Shown: one piece after another, positions 55,089-63,745 of the stretch
How positions within the stretch are numbered: the first letter of the stretch is position 1
Layout: every line of letters starts with the position of its first letter
Translations under genes and position numbers: made by a program
The notes under the pieces: model-generated
The model's input: only the letters and a program-made list of their open reading frames with translations
Told to the model about the DNA's origin: nothing
The model's database searches: none
DNA from: Peribacillus glennii
GTDB lineage: Bacteria; Bacillota; Bacilli; Bacillales; DSM-1321
Direction: 5' to 3'
NCBI RefSeq assembly: GCF_003429105.1
Contig: NZ_QVTD01000013.1
Location: 1-64,000, forward strand
DNA length: 64,000 nucleotides

Positions 55089-55096
55089 CATACATT
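55089..55096 (+). promoter_or_regulatory. Sigma-E-like -10 element before ylxY
   Basis: CATACATT (55089-55096) fits the -10 consensus of sigma-E (CATACANT), 30 bases before the ylxY ATG. The -35 region (around 55067-55075) is a weak match. In B. subtilis ylxY is reported as expressed in the mother cell early in sporulation, which agrees. Confidence 0.4.
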
Positions 55097-55118
55097 TTGT
55101 ATGAAGGAGGACGGAAAA

Positions 55119-56084
55119 ATGAATAATAATTGGAAGCAGATAGTTGCGATAACTGCCATTGCAGGTATATCATGGTTATTAGTGCAAAATCCTTATACAC
55201 ATCATTATATGATTGTGTTAAAAGAAGAGGCGGCCTTTACTGCTTCGCAGGAAGACAGCCTTTATAGAGAAATTCAATCTAAACGCCAGCAATATGAATC
55301 GCCGCCTATGGACGCAAGAATTGATCCGGTGTGGAAAACCGTTCCCGGCTATAACGGGATCAAAGTGGATGTTCAAGCATCCTACCATATCATGAAAAAG
55401 TCCGGGAAATTTGATGAGAAAAAACTTATATACAGGCAGATTTCCCCTAAAATCCATTTGGACGACCTGGAACCAGCACCGATTTACCGGGCACATCCAG
55501 AAAAACCGGTTGTATCATTTTTGGTTAATGTTGCCTGGGGTAACGAGTATTTACAGGACATGCTCTCCACACTTAAAGAAAATGATGTAAAAGCGACGTT
55601 TTTTCTTGAAGGAAGATGGGCAAAGAATAATCCGGATCTCGTGAAAATGATCGAGGAAGGCGGCCATGAAATTGGCAACCACTCATACTCTCATCCTAAT
55701 ATGCAGACACTTTCATCCCAAGCGTCCACAAACGAGCTGCAGAAAACGAATGCAGTGATAGAAGCTGTGACAAATAATAAAGTAAAGGCGAAATGGTTTG
55801 CTCCCCCGAGCGGAAGCTACCGGGATGAGACTGTCAATATAGCAGATTCGATGGGAATGGGCACAATCATGTGGAGCGTTGATACGATCGATTGGCAAAA
55901 GCCAACCCCTGACGTATTAACCTCGAGGGTGCTTTCAAAACTCCATCCGGGGGCATTTGTCCTGATGCACCCCACGGATTCGACGGCCCAGTCTTTAGAA
56001 ACATTAATAAAGCAAATAAAAAGAAAAAATCTTCATATAGTTACCGTTACAGAAGCTCTGGAAGAAACCAGGATCGTTCATTAA
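55119..56084 (+). CDS. ylxY: Polysaccharide deacetylase-like sporulation protein YlxY
   Basis: YlxY is a membrane-anchored member of the NodB/PdaA deacetylase family, expressed during sporulation in B. subtilis. The 321-residue product has an N-terminal membrane anchor (about residues 7-22) and a NodB domain in the C-terminal two thirds. The first NodB motif, normally TFDDG with the catalytic and metal Asp, reads SFLVNVAWG here; the zinc motif NHSYSHPNM is kept, as is APPSGSYRDE, while the last motif is LMHPT. It may therefore lack usual activity. The ATG at 55119 follows GGAGG by nine bases. Confidence 0.88.
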   Translation: MNNNWKQIVAITAIAGISWLLVQNPYTHHYMIVLKEEAAFTASQEDSLYREIQSKRQQYESPPMDARIDPVWKTVPGYNGIKVDVQASYHIMKKSGKFDEKKLIYRQISPKIHLDDLEPAPIYRAHPEKPVVSFLVNVAWGNEYLQDMLSTLKENDVKATFFLEGRWAKNNPDLVKMIEEGGHEIGNHSYSHPNMQTLSSQASTNELQKTNAVIEAVTNNKVKAKWFAPPSGSYRDETVNIADSMGMGTIMWSVDTIDWQKPTPDVLTSRVLSKLHPGAFVLMHPTDSTAQSLETLIKQIKRKNLHIVTVTEALEETRIVH

Positions 56085-56093
56085 AGTACTTCC

Positions 56094-56234
56094 ACAGGAC
56101 AAGGAAGGATTCGTTAGTGTTACATCGCACGAAGAAAAGTGCAGCTTTTCGAGGATTTGTGACGTCGGTGTTTGCCACAGGACGTGGCAGTAGTTAGCCG
56201 ACGTTCCCCCAGAGGTGGGCGTCCGCTTCTTATT
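56094..56234 (+). repeat. Repeat family A, copy 2 (before mlpA)
   Basis: This element begins ACAGGACAAGGAA and contains GAAAAGTGCAGCTTTTC (a small hairpin), then GACGTCGG with GCCGACG (outer stem) around TGCCAC-AGGAC-GTGGCA (inner stem), and ends GTCCGCTTCTTATT. It matches 35089-35266 in order. It begins 10 bases after ylxY and ends about 25 bases before mlpA. No protein is encoded. Confidence 0.65.
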
Positions 56235-56259
56235 GCAGCAAAGAATTGGAGGAATGTTC

Positions 56260-57489
56260 ATGATCAAGAAATATACTTGCCAAAATGGAGCCAGAATTGT
56301 ACTAGAAAATATTCCGACAGTCCGTTCCGTCGCCATCGGAGTTTGGATTAAAACAGGTTCACGTCACGAATCGCCGGAACTTAATGGGATTTCACACTTT
56401 TTGGAACATATGTTTTTTAAAGGCACCGCTAACCGTAATGCCAGGGAAATCGCGGAGTCTTTTGACAGTATCGGCGGACAGGTAAATGCCTTTACTTCCA
56501 AAGAGTACACTTGCTATTATGCTAAGGTGCTGGATAACCATGCAGGCATGGCCCTTGAGATACTCTCAGATATGTTTTTTAACTCCACGTTTGATGAAGA
56601 AGAATTAAAGAAAGAAAAGAATGTTGTCTTAGAAGAGATTAAAATGTATGAAGACACTCCGGATGACATCGTCCATGATTTACTGAGCCAGGCTGTTTAT
56701 GGTACACATCCGCTTGGATTTCCGATTTTAGGCACAGAAGAAACATTGAATACGTTTAACAGCGATTCGTTGAAAAAATATGTCCATGAAATGTATACAC
56801 CGGATAAGGTTGTCATTTCCATTGCGGGCAATGTAAATGAGAGCTTTATAAAAGAAGTGGAAAGCTATTTTGGTTCGTATCAGGGTGGCAACGGAAGAGC
56901 AGAACTTGTAAAGCCGGTATTCCACCAGAACAAGCTTTCAAGAAAGAAAGAAACGGAACAGGCCCATTTATGCCTCGGATTTGAAGGGCTGCAAATCGGC
57001 CATAAGGATGTTTATAGTTTAATCGTACTTAATAACATCCTTGGCGGTAGCATGAGCAGTCGCCTGTTCCAGGAAGTAAGGGAACAGCGTGGGCTTGCTT
57101 ATTCTGTTTATTCCTATCATTCCGGCTATCAGGACAGCGGCCTTGTCACGATTTACGGCGGCACAGGGGCAGGCCAGCTTGACAGCCTGTATGAAACCAT
57201 CCAGGAAACGCTCGGGACCCTCAAGCGCGAGGGCATCACAGAAAAAGAATTGCATAACAGCAAAGAACAGCTAAAGGGCAGTTTAATGCTCAGTCTGGAG
57301 AGTACCAACAGCCGGATGAGCAGGAACGGGAAAAATGAGCTGCTTTTAGAGAAACATAAATCGCTTGATGAAATAGTCGAAATAATTGATGAAGTGACAG
57401 AGGAAAGCGTAAATTCGCTTGCCAATCAAATTTTTACCGATAGTTACTCCAGTTCCTTAATCAGTCCCCTAGAGGGTTGGAAAGAGTAA
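56260..57489 (+). CDS. mlpA: M16 family zinc peptidase MlpA
   Basis: MlpA is an insulinase-like (M16) zinc protease; the B. subtilis protein is linked to control of extracellular protease (aprE) expression and to peptide processing. The 409-residue product has the inverted zinc motif HFLEH in ISHFLEHMFFKG (about residues 44-48), the third ligand in EKNVVLEEIKMYED (about 123-136), and the M16 C-terminal domain with RGLAYSVYSYHSG. Length equals B. subtilis MlpA. ATG 56260 is seven bases after TTGGAGG; ATG 56254 is too close. Confidence 0.94.
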   Translation: MIKKYTCQNGARIVLENIPTVRSVAIGVWIKTGSRHESPELNGISHFLEHMFFKGTANRNAREIAESFDSIGGQVNAFTSKEYTCYYAKVLDNHAGMALEILSDMFFNSTFDEEELKKEKNVVLEEIKMYEDTPDDIVHDLLSQAVYGTHPLGFPILGTEETLNTFNSDSLKKYVHEMYTPDKVVISIAGNVNESFIKEVESYFGSYQGGNGRAELVKPVFHQNKLSRKKETEQAHLCLGFEGLQIGHKDVYSLIVLNNILGGSMSSRLFQEVREQRGLAYSVYSYHSGYQDSGLVTIYGGTGAGQLDSLYETIQETLGTLKREGITEKELHNSKEQLKGSLMLSLESTNSRMSRNGKNELLLEKHKSLDEIVEIIDEVTEESVNSLANQIFTDSYSSSLISPLEGWKE

Positions 57490-57494
57490 ACAGG

Positions 57495-57542
57495 GGCCTT
57501 GCGTATGCTTTGTTCCAGGCATACCTGCAAGGCCTTTTTTCT
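57495..57542 (+). terminator. Intrinsic terminator after mlpA
   Basis: GGCCTTGC (57495-57502) pairs with GCAAGGCC (57527-57534), and GTATGC with GCATAC extends the stem inside; eight T-rich bases follow to 57542. Confidence 0.9.
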
Positions 57543-57645
57543 TTTTCTCTGCAGGCTGGGGGCCCTCCCCGTCTAAAAAAATACTTCTAACTGTCCCTGA
57601 AAAGGGATATAGATTAGTAAGCGTAAAAAGAGGGGGAAAAGCATC

Positions 57646-57930
57646 ATGCGGCTTAGCGAGCTTAGCGGAAAAGAAATCGTGGATGTTAAACGGGCGCAAC
57701 GCTTAGGAATCCTGGGGCAGACAGATCTTGAAATAAATGAGAGCGGACAGATAACAGCTTTGATCATACCGTCTGTGAAATGGTTCGGGCTCAAAAAAAA
57801 CGGAAATGAAATCCGTGTCCCTTGGCGGCATATAAAAAAAATAGGCACTGATATGATCATCATTGATATCCCCGACCACCAGCCACTTTCAGAGCAGGAA
57901 ATGCCCCAAAATATTAAATTCCCTGATTGA
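57646..57930 (+). CDS. ymxH: PRC-barrel sporulation protein YmxH (YlmC family)
   Basis: YmxH is a small PRC-barrel domain protein of unknown role, expressed with sporulation genes in Bacillus. The 94-residue product has the barrel pattern MRLSELSGKEIVDVKRAQRLG, an LEINESGQITALIIP strand pair, and IPWRHIKKIGTDMIIIDI-like sequence (VPWRHIKKIG). No signal peptide or membrane segment. Length is near the 85 of B. subtilis. AGGGGG precedes the ATG and terminators stand on both sides, so it is a single-gene unit. Confidence 0.9.
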   Translation: MRLSELSGKEIVDVKRAQRLGILGQTDLEINESGQITALIIPSVKWFGLKKNGNEIRVPWRHIKKIGTDMIIIDIPDHQPLSEQEMPQNIKFPD

Positions 57931-57971
57931 TTGATAATCGTTTAGAAATCGTTATAAGAAAACCCGACTGG

Positions 57972-57998
57972 CCGCCTTGTAATAAGGCGGTCTTTACT
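57972..57998 (+). terminator. Intrinsic terminator after ymxH
   Basis: CCGCCTT (57972-57978) pairs with AAGGCGG (57984-57990) with a five-base loop, followed by TCTTTACTTTT. The T run is interrupted but the stem is GC-rich. Confidence 0.65.
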
Positions 57999-58036
57999 TT
58001 TCCAATTTAGAGCATCAGTCCCGGCATTAACGATTC

Positions 58037-58064
58037 ACCTCTTTGAAGAAAAAAACATAAGATG
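58037..58064 (+). promoter_or_regulatory. Candidate sigma-K promoter of spoVFA-spoVFB
   Basis: AC at 58037-58038 and CATAAGATG at 58056-58064 fit the sigma-K consensus (AC, about 16-17 bases, CATANNNTA) with one change in the last base. The spoVF operon is sigma-K dependent in B. subtilis. It would give a leader of about 55 bases. Confidence 0.55.
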
Positions 58065-58126
58065 AGAAGGGAAAACACGTAATTGGATATTGCAGGCTTA
58101 TCTCAATAAAAGAAGGTGACGGCTTT

Positions 58127-59029
58127 ATGCTCACAGGCGTGCAAATTGCAGTGATCGGCGGAGATGCTAGGCAGCTCGAGGTGGTCCGCAAACTTACGGA
58201 GCTTGATGCCAAACTGTCATTGGTAGGCTTTGAACAGCTGGACCATTCGTTTACCGGCGCAGTCAAGGAGAAGCTGGACGATCTCAATCTTTCCGAAATT
58301 GATTCTATCATTTTGCCGGTTCCGGGCACAAATTCTACAGGTAGGGTAGAAACAATCTTTTCTAATGAGGAAGTAATCATAACAGAGCAAATTCTCTCTA
58401 AAACCCCTCCACATTGCACAGTGTACTCCGGGATCAGCAATGAATACTTAAACGGAATTATCAAGAAAGCCAACCGAAGGCTGGTACAGCTATTTGAAAG
58501 AGATGATGTGGCGATCTATAATTCGATACCGACTGTGGAAGGAACCATTATGATGGCGATTCAGCATACTGATTTTACCATCCATGGGTCCACGGTTGCG
58601 GTGCTTGGCTTTGGCCGGACAGGAATGAGTGTAGCCAGGACATTCCAGGCAATTGGAGCCAAGGTGAAGGTAGGGGCAAGAAAGAGCGAGGACCTCGCCA
58701 GAATTACTGAAATGGCCATGACTCCATTCCATTTGAACGATTTGGCCACAGCTGTCCGCGATGTCGATATATGTATCAATACAATTCCGGTTCTAATAGT
58801 GTCAGCGTCTGTGCTGGCAAACATGCCTGTGCATACCCTCGTGATCGACCTTGCCTCGAAACCGGGGGGCACCGATTTTCGTTATGCGGAAAAAAGGGGA
58901 ATCAAAGCGTTGCTTGCTCCGGGCCTGCCAGGGATCGTAGCTCCAAAAACGGCAGGGCAAATATTGGCAAATGTACTGGCACAGCTCATTCAGGACGACA
59001 TGAAGAAAAGAAAGGGGAAAACGACATGA
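58127..59029 (+). CDS. spoVFA: Dipicolinate synthase subunit A
   Basis: SpoVFA (DpaA) is the NAD(P)-binding subunit of dipicolinate synthase, which makes the spore-core solute dipicolinic acid in the mother cell from the dihydrodipicolinate made by DapA. The 300-residue protein has an N-terminal DpaA domain (VIGGDARQLEVVRKLTEL) and a Rossmann fold with VAVLGFGRTGMSVARTF (about residues 153-169) and LVIDLASKPGGTDF. Length equals B. subtilis SpoVFA (297). GAAGGTGA precedes the ATG. It overlaps spoVFB by four bases. Confidence 0.97.
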   Translation: MLTGVQIAVIGGDARQLEVVRKLTELDAKLSLVGFEQLDHSFTGAVKEKLDDLNLSEIDSIILPVPGTNSTGRVETIFSNEEVIITEQILSKTPPHCTVYSGISNEYLNGIIKKANRRLVQLFERDDVAIYNSIPTVEGTIMMAIQHTDFTIHGSTVAVLGFGRTGMSVARTFQAIGAKVKVGARKSEDLARITEMAMTPFHLNDLATAVRDVDICINTIPVLIVSASVLANMPVHTLVIDLASKPGGTDFRYAEKRGIKALLAPGLPGIVAPKTAGQILANVLAQLIQDDMKKRKGKTT

Positions 59030-59625
59030 ATTTAAAAGGAAAAAGAATCGGGTTTGGACTTACCGGTTCTCATTGTACCTATGACATAGTTTTTCCGGAA
59101 ATCGAGAAATTGGTTAACGAAGGCGCTGAAGTCGTTCCAATCGTTACATCAACGGTCAAGAATACTGAAACACGGTTTGGCAAAGGGGAAGACTGGATTG
59201 ACAGGATCGAAAAACTGACGGGCCATCATGTGATCGATACCATTGTGAAAGCAGAACCGCTTGGCCCTAAAATGCCTTTAGCGTGTATGGTTATAGCGCC
59301 ATTAACCGGTGGCTCCATGAGCAAAATGGCTAATGCCTTGACAGACTCGCCCGTGTTGATGGCAGCAAAAGCAACCATGCGAAACCACCGTCCGGTTGTG
59401 CTCGGTATATCCACAAATGACGCTCTTGGTTTAAATGGTGTTAATTTAATGAGATTGATGGCAACGAAGGACGTTTATTTTGTTCCATACGGACAGGATG
59501 ATCCGGAAAAGAAGCCTAACTCCATGGTAGCCCGCATGAACATGATTAGGGATACGATCATTTGCGCCTTGAATGGTGAACAGATCCAGCCTGTTATCGT
59601 AGAACGATATAAAGACCCCGTTTAA
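59026..59625 (+). CDS. spoVFB: Dipicolinate synthase subunit B
   Basis: SpoVFB (DpaB) is a flavoprotein-like partner of SpoVFA. The 199-residue product has the flavodoxin-like DFP pattern: IGFGLTGSHCTYD (about residues 8-20), PIVTSTVKNTETRFG, MVIAPLTGGSMSKMANAL (about 87-104) and PVVLGISTNDALG. Length equals B. subtilis SpoVFB (200). The start ATG overlaps the spoVFA stop (ATGA); a longer in-frame extension through spoVFA is not meaningful. Confidence 0.97.
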   Translation: MNLKGKRIGFGLTGSHCTYDIVFPEIEKLVNEGAEVVPIVTSTVKNTETRFGKGEDWIDRIEKLTGHHVIDTIVKAEPLGPKMPLACMVIAPLTGGSMSKMANALTDSPVLMAAKATMRNHRPVVLGISTNDALGLNGVNLMRLMATKDVYFVPYGQDDPEKKPNSMVARMNMIRDTIICALNGEQIQPVIVERYKDPV

Positions 59626-59683
59626 GGCAATGATCAAAAGAAAAAAACCATATGGAGCTTCCATGCAATTTTAGGTGAAAAGA

Positions 59684-59714
59684 TTGTTTCTTTCACGTAC
59701 TAATATGATAAAAT
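59684..59714 (+). promoter_or_regulatory. Candidate promoter of asd-dapG-dapA
   Basis: An extended -10 TG-A-TAAAAT (59706-59714) is preceded by TTGTTT (59684-59689) at a long spacing of 19. It lies about 90 bases before the asd ATG. No lysine riboswitch was seen in the 175-base gap. Confidence 0.4.
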
Positions 59715-59800
59715 ATATGATATTCTTGATAGCATAGGTTAAATGTATTGCTATAGATTGATTTCAAATCTGTATGGTTTTTTGAAAAGGGGAATGTTCG

Positions 59801-60856
59801 ATGACGGAAGTACGCGGATTGAATGTGGCTGTTCTGGGAGCAACGGGGGCAGTAGGACAGCAAATGATCGAAACACTGGAAAAAAGAGATTTGCCAATTA
59901 AAAAGTTAACCCTTCTATCTTCGGCTCGTTCAGCAGGTACAAGGGTTTTATTTAAAGGCGAAGAAATAGAAGTACAGGAAGCAAAGCCGGAAAGCTTTGA
60001 GGGCATCGATATAGCTTTATTCAGCGCTGGCGGCAGCGTTTCAAAGGAGATGGCGCCAGAAGCCGTAAAGCGCGGGGCCATCGTTGTCGATAACACGAGC
60101 GCCTTCCGTATGGACGAAAACGTACCGCTTGTGGTACCGGAAGTAAATGAAGAGGATTTGAAATGGCATAACGGCATCATTGCCAATCCGAATTGCTCCA
60201 CCATCCAAATGGTAGTAGCGCTAGAGCCAATCAGGCAGAAATTCGGGCTTAATAAAGTAGTAGTGTCCACTTACCAGGCGGTATCCGGTGCTGGGGCGGC
60301 TGCCATATCCGAGCTGCTGGACCAGTCACAGGCAATTCTGAACAATGAGGAAGCAACAGCATCAGTGCTTCCGGTAAAGGGTGACAAAAACCATTATCAA
60401 ATAGCTTTCAATGTAATCCCGCAAATCGATAAGTTCCAGGATAACGGCTTCACCTTTGAAGAGATGAAGATGATCAATGAAACAAAAAAAATCATGCACA
60501 TGCAAGAACTTCCTGTAGCGGCTACTTGCGTTCGCCTTCCGGTCGTTACCGGCCATTCGGAGTCTGTTTATATAGAAATAGATAGAGAAGGGGTAACCGC
60601 TGCTGAGGTAAAAGAGCTTCTCAAATCGGCACCTGGCATTGTATTGGAAGATGATCCGGATAACCAGGTTTATCCTATGCCGGCAGCTGCAGTCGGGAAA
60701 AACGATGTTTTCGTGGGAAGGATCCGGAAGGACCTTGACGAAGAAAAAGGATTCCATTTATGGATTGTTTCTGATAATCTCCTAAAGGGAGCGGCTTGGA
60801 ATTCCGTCCAAATCGCGGAAAGCCTTTTAAAACTAGAATTAGTCACAGTAAAATAA
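59801..60856 (+). CDS. asd: Aspartate-semialdehyde dehydrogenase
   Basis: Asd reduces aspartyl phosphate to aspartate semialdehyde with NADPH, the branch point to lysine, diaminopimelate, dipicolinate, threonine and methionine. The 351-residue protein has the NADP motif [14 protein letters not shown] (about residues 10-23), the catalytic Cys in [11 protein letters not shown] (about residue 132), and the [11 protein letters not shown] substrate loop. Length equals B. subtilis Asd (346). AAAAGGGG precedes the ATG. dapG follows after a 70-base gap with a hairpin. Confidence 0.97.
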   Translation: MTEVRGLNVAVLGATGAVGQQMIETLEKRDLPIKKLTLLSSARSAGTRVLFKGEEIEVQEAKPESFEGIDIALFSAGGSVSKEMAPEAVKRGAIVVDNTSAFRMDENVPLVVPEVNEEDLKWHNGIIANPNCSTIQMVVALEPIRQKFGLNKVVVSTYQAVSGAGAAAISELLDQSQAILNNEEATASVLPVKGDKNHYQIAFNVIPQIDKFQDNGFTFEEMKMINETKKIMHMQELPVAATCVRLPVVTGHSESVYIEIDREGVTAAEVKELLKSAPGIVLEDDPDNQVYPMPAAAVGKNDVFVGRIRKDLDEEKGFHLWIVSDNLLKGAAWNSVQIAESLLKLELVTVK

Positions 60857-60880
60857 TCGCAACAACAACAATAGCATTGT

Positions 60881-60905
60881 CAGCTTTTTCCCATGGGGAA
60901 GGCTG
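60881..60905 (+). other. Hairpin between asd and dapG
   Basis: CAGC (60881-60884) pairs with GCTG (60902-60905) and TTCCC (60888-60892) with GGGAA (60896-60900), with an ATG loop and a small internal loop. No T run follows. It may tune dapG relative to asd. Confidence 0.35.
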
Positions 60906-60926
60906 GCTTACATTTGAGGTGTTACT

Positions 60927-62171
60927 ATGAAAATCATCGTACAGAAATTCGGAGGAACTTCTGTCCGTGACAAAGAAAGCAGATCGCACGCTTTACGGCA
61001 TATCCGAAAAGCGATCGGTGATGGTTACAAAGTGGTAGTGGTCGTATCGGCAATGGGCAGAAAGGGAGAGCCCTATGCAACAGATACGCTGCTTTCGCTA
61101 GTAAACGGTTCTGAAAGCAAAATTTCAAAAAGGGAACAGGATTTGCTTCTGTCTGTTGGTGAAACCATTTCAGCGGTAGTCTTTACGAATATGCTGCTTG
61201 AGAACGGCATAAAGGCAACGGCCTTTACAGGAGCCATGGCAGGGTTTAGGACGAACGGAGACCATACGAATGCTAAAATCATCGATATGAAGAGCGACCG
61301 CATCCTTAAAGAACTAGAACTCTGTGAGGCAATCGTTGTGGCAGGGTTCCAGGGAGCTTCCAAGAATGGGGACATCACCACCATCGGGCGGGGAGGCAGC
61401 GATACATCCGCTGCTGCTCTGGGAGCCGCAATCGGTGCCGAATGGGTTGATATTTTCACCGATGTGGAAGGTGTCATGACAGCCGATCCGAGGATCGCTG
61501 AAAACGCCCGGCCGCTTTCTGTAGTAACCTATAATGAGGTCTGCAATCTGGCGTACCAGGGAGCAAAGGTCATTCATCCCCGTGCCGTGGAGATTGCCAT
61601 GCAGGCAAAAGTGCCAATCCGAATCCGTTCAACATATACAGACGGCATGGGCACACTGGTGACAACGATTAACAGGGAAAAGAATGGGAGCGACATCCGG
61701 GAGCGCCTTGTTACCGGGATTGCCCATGTGTCAAATATTACCCAAATTAAAGTGACCGCAAAAAAGGGCCAATATGACTTACAGGCAGAGGTTTTTAAGG
61801 CGATGGCAAATGCGTCCATCTCCGTCGATTTTATTAACATCTCTCCGAATGGGGTTGTCTACACTGTAACCGACGAGATGACAGAGAGGGCCGCCGAAAT
61901 CCTTGAGGGACTTGGGCATGAGCCTCTCATCCAGACAGGGTGTGCTAAAGTTTCTGTAGTAGGAGCCGGAATAAACGGTGTTCCTGGTGTAGCGGCGAAA
62001 ATCGTCATGGCCCTTTCCGAGAAGGGAATCAGCATCCTCCAATCGGCAGATAGCCATACTACCATTTGGGTCCTTGTTAAGGAAAAGGATTTGGCAGAAG
62101 CTGTCAATGCCTTGCACGATGCCTTCCAGCTTCATAAAGATGAAGCAGAGTACCGCATAACGGAGATATGA
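60927..62171 (+). CDS. dapG: Aspartokinase I (DapG type)
   Basis: DapG phosphorylates aspartate; in B. subtilis this isozyme is inhibited by meso-diaminopimelate and serves cell wall and spore needs. The 414-residue protein has the kinase motif KFGGTSVRDKESR (about residues 6-18), an FTGAMAGFRTNGDHTNAKI-type region (about 97-115), TIGRGGSDTSAAALGA (about 152-167), and two C-terminal ACT domains. Length equals B. subtilis DapG (404) within ten residues. GAGGTG precedes the ATG. Confidence 0.96.
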   Translation: MKIIVQKFGGTSVRDKESRSHALRHIRKAIGDGYKVVVVVSAMGRKGEPYATDTLLSLVNGSESKISKREQDLLLSVGETISAVVFTNMLLENGIKATAFTGAMAGFRTNGDHTNAKIIDMKSDRILKELELCEAIVVAGFQGASKNGDITTIGRGGSDTSAAALGAAIGAEWVDIFTDVEGVMTADPRIAENARPLSVVTYNEVCNLAYQGAKVIHPRAVEIAMQAKVPIRIRSTYTDGMGTLVTTINREKNGSDIRERLVTGIAHVSNITQIKVTAKKGQYDLQAEVFKAMANASISVDFINISPNGVVYTVTDEMTERAAEILEGLGHEPLIQTGCAKVSVVGAGINGVPGVAAKIVMALSEKGISILQSADSHTTIWVLVKEKDLAEAVNALHDAFQLHKDEAEYRITEI

Positions 62172-62200
62172 TTGTCTATTAATTCAAGAGGTGTATGATT

Positions 62201-63067
62201 ATGGTGAATTTTGGAAGAGTTTCAACTGCAATGGTTACCCCATTCGACAAGAAGGGGAATATCGATTTTGCCAAAACCACACAATTAGTAAATTACTTAA
62301 TCGAAAATGGGACTGATTCCATTGTACTGGCTGGAACGACCGGAGAATCCCCGACACTGTCTACCGAAGAGAAGATTGCTTTATTGCGGCATGTGGCCAG
62401 GGAAGCGGATAAGCGTGTTCCGGTCATCATGGGTACAGGAAGCAACAATACTTACGCTTCCATTGAGCTTACGAAAAAGGCGGAACAGAACGGTGCAGAC
62501 GCTATTATGCTTGTAGCGCCTTACTACAACAAGCCGAACCAGGAGGGCTTGTACCAGCATTTTAAAACAATCGCCGAAAACACTTCGCTGCCTGTCATGA
62601 TTTACAATATTCCCGGCCGCACTGTTGCCAATATTGAACCGGAAACGGTCATCAGGCTTTCAAAAGTTCCAAACATTGTCGCTGTAAAAGAAGCAAGCGG
62701 CAATCTGAATGCAATGACAGCAATCCTTGCGGGAACCGACGATGATTTTATGGTTTATAGCGGTGATGACGGCATCACGCTGCCTGTACTTTCCATCGGT
62801 GGGGCAGGGGTGGTATCTGTTGCTTCCCATATCATCGGAAAAGAAATGCAGGCAATGATCGATCAATTTTTACAGGGGAACGTTAAGGAGGCTGCCAAGC
62901 TTCATCAAGGCCTGTTGCCAATCATGGAAGGCTTGTTTACAGCACCAAGCCCGGCTCCTGTCAAAACAGCCCTGCAGCTGAAAGGCCTGGACGTCGGATC
63001 AGTAAGGCTGCCGCTAGTGCCTCTTACAGAACAAGAAAGAATTACTTTAAATCAGCTGCTAAATTAA
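62201..63067 (+). CDS. dapA: 4-hydroxy-tetrahydrodipicolinate synthase
   Basis: DapA condenses pyruvate with aspartate semialdehyde, the first step to diaminopimelate, lysine and dipicolinate. The 288-residue (beta/alpha)8 protein has the GTTGESPTLS motif (about residues 44-53), the Tyr in YYNKPNQEGLYQHF and YNIPGRT, and the Schiff-base Lys in VAVKEASGN (about residue 162). I prefer the ATG at 62201, eight bases after AAGAGGTG, over ATG 62195; the difference is two residues. Length equals B. subtilis DapA (290). Confidence 0.96.
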   Translation: MVNFGRVSTAMVTPFDKKGNIDFAKTTQLVNYLIENGTDSIVLAGTTGESPTLSTEEKIALLRHVAREADKRVPVIMGTGSNNTYASIELTKKAEQNGADAIMLVAPYYNKPNQEGLYQHFKTIAENTSLPVMIYNIPGRTVANIEPETVIRLSKVPNIVAVKEASGNLNAMTAILAGTDDDFMVYSGDDGITLPVLSIGGAGVVSVASHIIGKEMQAMIDQFLQGNVKEAAKLHQGLLPIMEGLFTAPSPAPVKTALQLKGLDVGSVRLPLVPLTEQERITLNQLLN

Positions 63068-63081
63068 TTCGTAAAAACCAA

Positions 63082-63113
63082 AACCAACCCATCGCCCCGG
63101 GGTTGGTTTTTTT
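63082..63113 (+). terminator. Intrinsic terminator after dapA
   Basis: AACCAACCC (63082-63090) and GGGTTGGTT (63100-63108) form a perfect 9-bp stem with a nine-base loop, followed by T bases to 63113. It ends the asd-dapG-dapA transcript. Confidence 0.9.
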
Positions 63114-63150
63114 AAAAAGAAAGAAAGTATATAAGGTTCTTTTTTGCTAA

Positions 63151-63265
63151 AGCAAAACACACCAGATTCTTATGTCTTCGCCTGCGAGACGCACATCCTT
63201 TGGGCCTGCCTGCGCCTCTGCCTCAGCTTTACAATGGTTCATCAAACGGAAAGTTTTCTATTCCG
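63151..63265 (+). repeat. Repeat family B, worn copy after dapA
   Basis: The order of blocks follows 54911-55040: AAAACACACC, TCTTCGCCTG, ACGCACATCC, GCCTC near CTGCC, AGCTTTACAATGGTTC, and AAAGTTTTCTATT. The terminal hairpin is lost (TTCATC-AAACGGAAAG), so this copy is older or damaged. Confidence 0.5.
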
Positions 63266-63383
63266 GAAAATATTAATGATTGCTCGAGAGTTACTTGATT
63301 GATAAATTTTTCTTCCCAATTTGTGGGGTTACCCCTATACTTTTAATTATCTGTTTGGGCTTACATATACGAAGGGGAAGGTT

Positions 63384-63745
63384 ATGCTTGATCAGAAAAT
63401 TTAACGGTTGCTGACGATAAGGAAGTCATGGAGTTTTTGAAGAGGAAGCATCAATCAACCTGTTTATAATCGGGGATTAGAAACGTCGGGAAAAAAAACA
63501 GGAAGGACCTATTATTTGGAAGTCGACGTACAAATGGCGGCAGCCGCATCGACTACCGCAGAAAACTCTTTTTATGCACTGCAAAGGGTTATAGAATTAA
63601 GGATTTGCTGGCAGTTGTAGATAGGCTGGCCAAGGTTATCCCTGTCGGAAGGCAAATCGCTTTGCCTGTTTTTTCATAACCCTTCTGCTAGAGGCATTTA
63701 TGAAAGCTAGGGTTTAAGACAATTGCTCTTTGGACAATGTACCGA
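63384..63745 (+). pseudogene. Decayed GNAT-family acetyltransferase gene
   Basis: After GGGGAAGG, an ATG at 63384 begins a sequence that reads as a GNAT N-terminus if several small indels are corrected: MLIRK, then LTVADDKEVMEFLKR (one frame), then ASINLFIIGD (another frame, ending in a stop). A later frame reads AKGYRIKDLLAVVDRLAK, and then HNPSARGIYES followed, after a shift, by GFKTIALWTMYR, the usual GNAT C-terminal motif. The part between is shortened. At least five frameshifts or stops make it non-functional. The closest intact relative cannot be named. Confidence 0.6.

Noticed and set aside
59626-59800. Lysine riboswitch before asd-dapG-dapA
   Set aside because: The 175-base gap is short and lacks the conserved lysine riboswitch segments; only a promoter-like sequence is visible.
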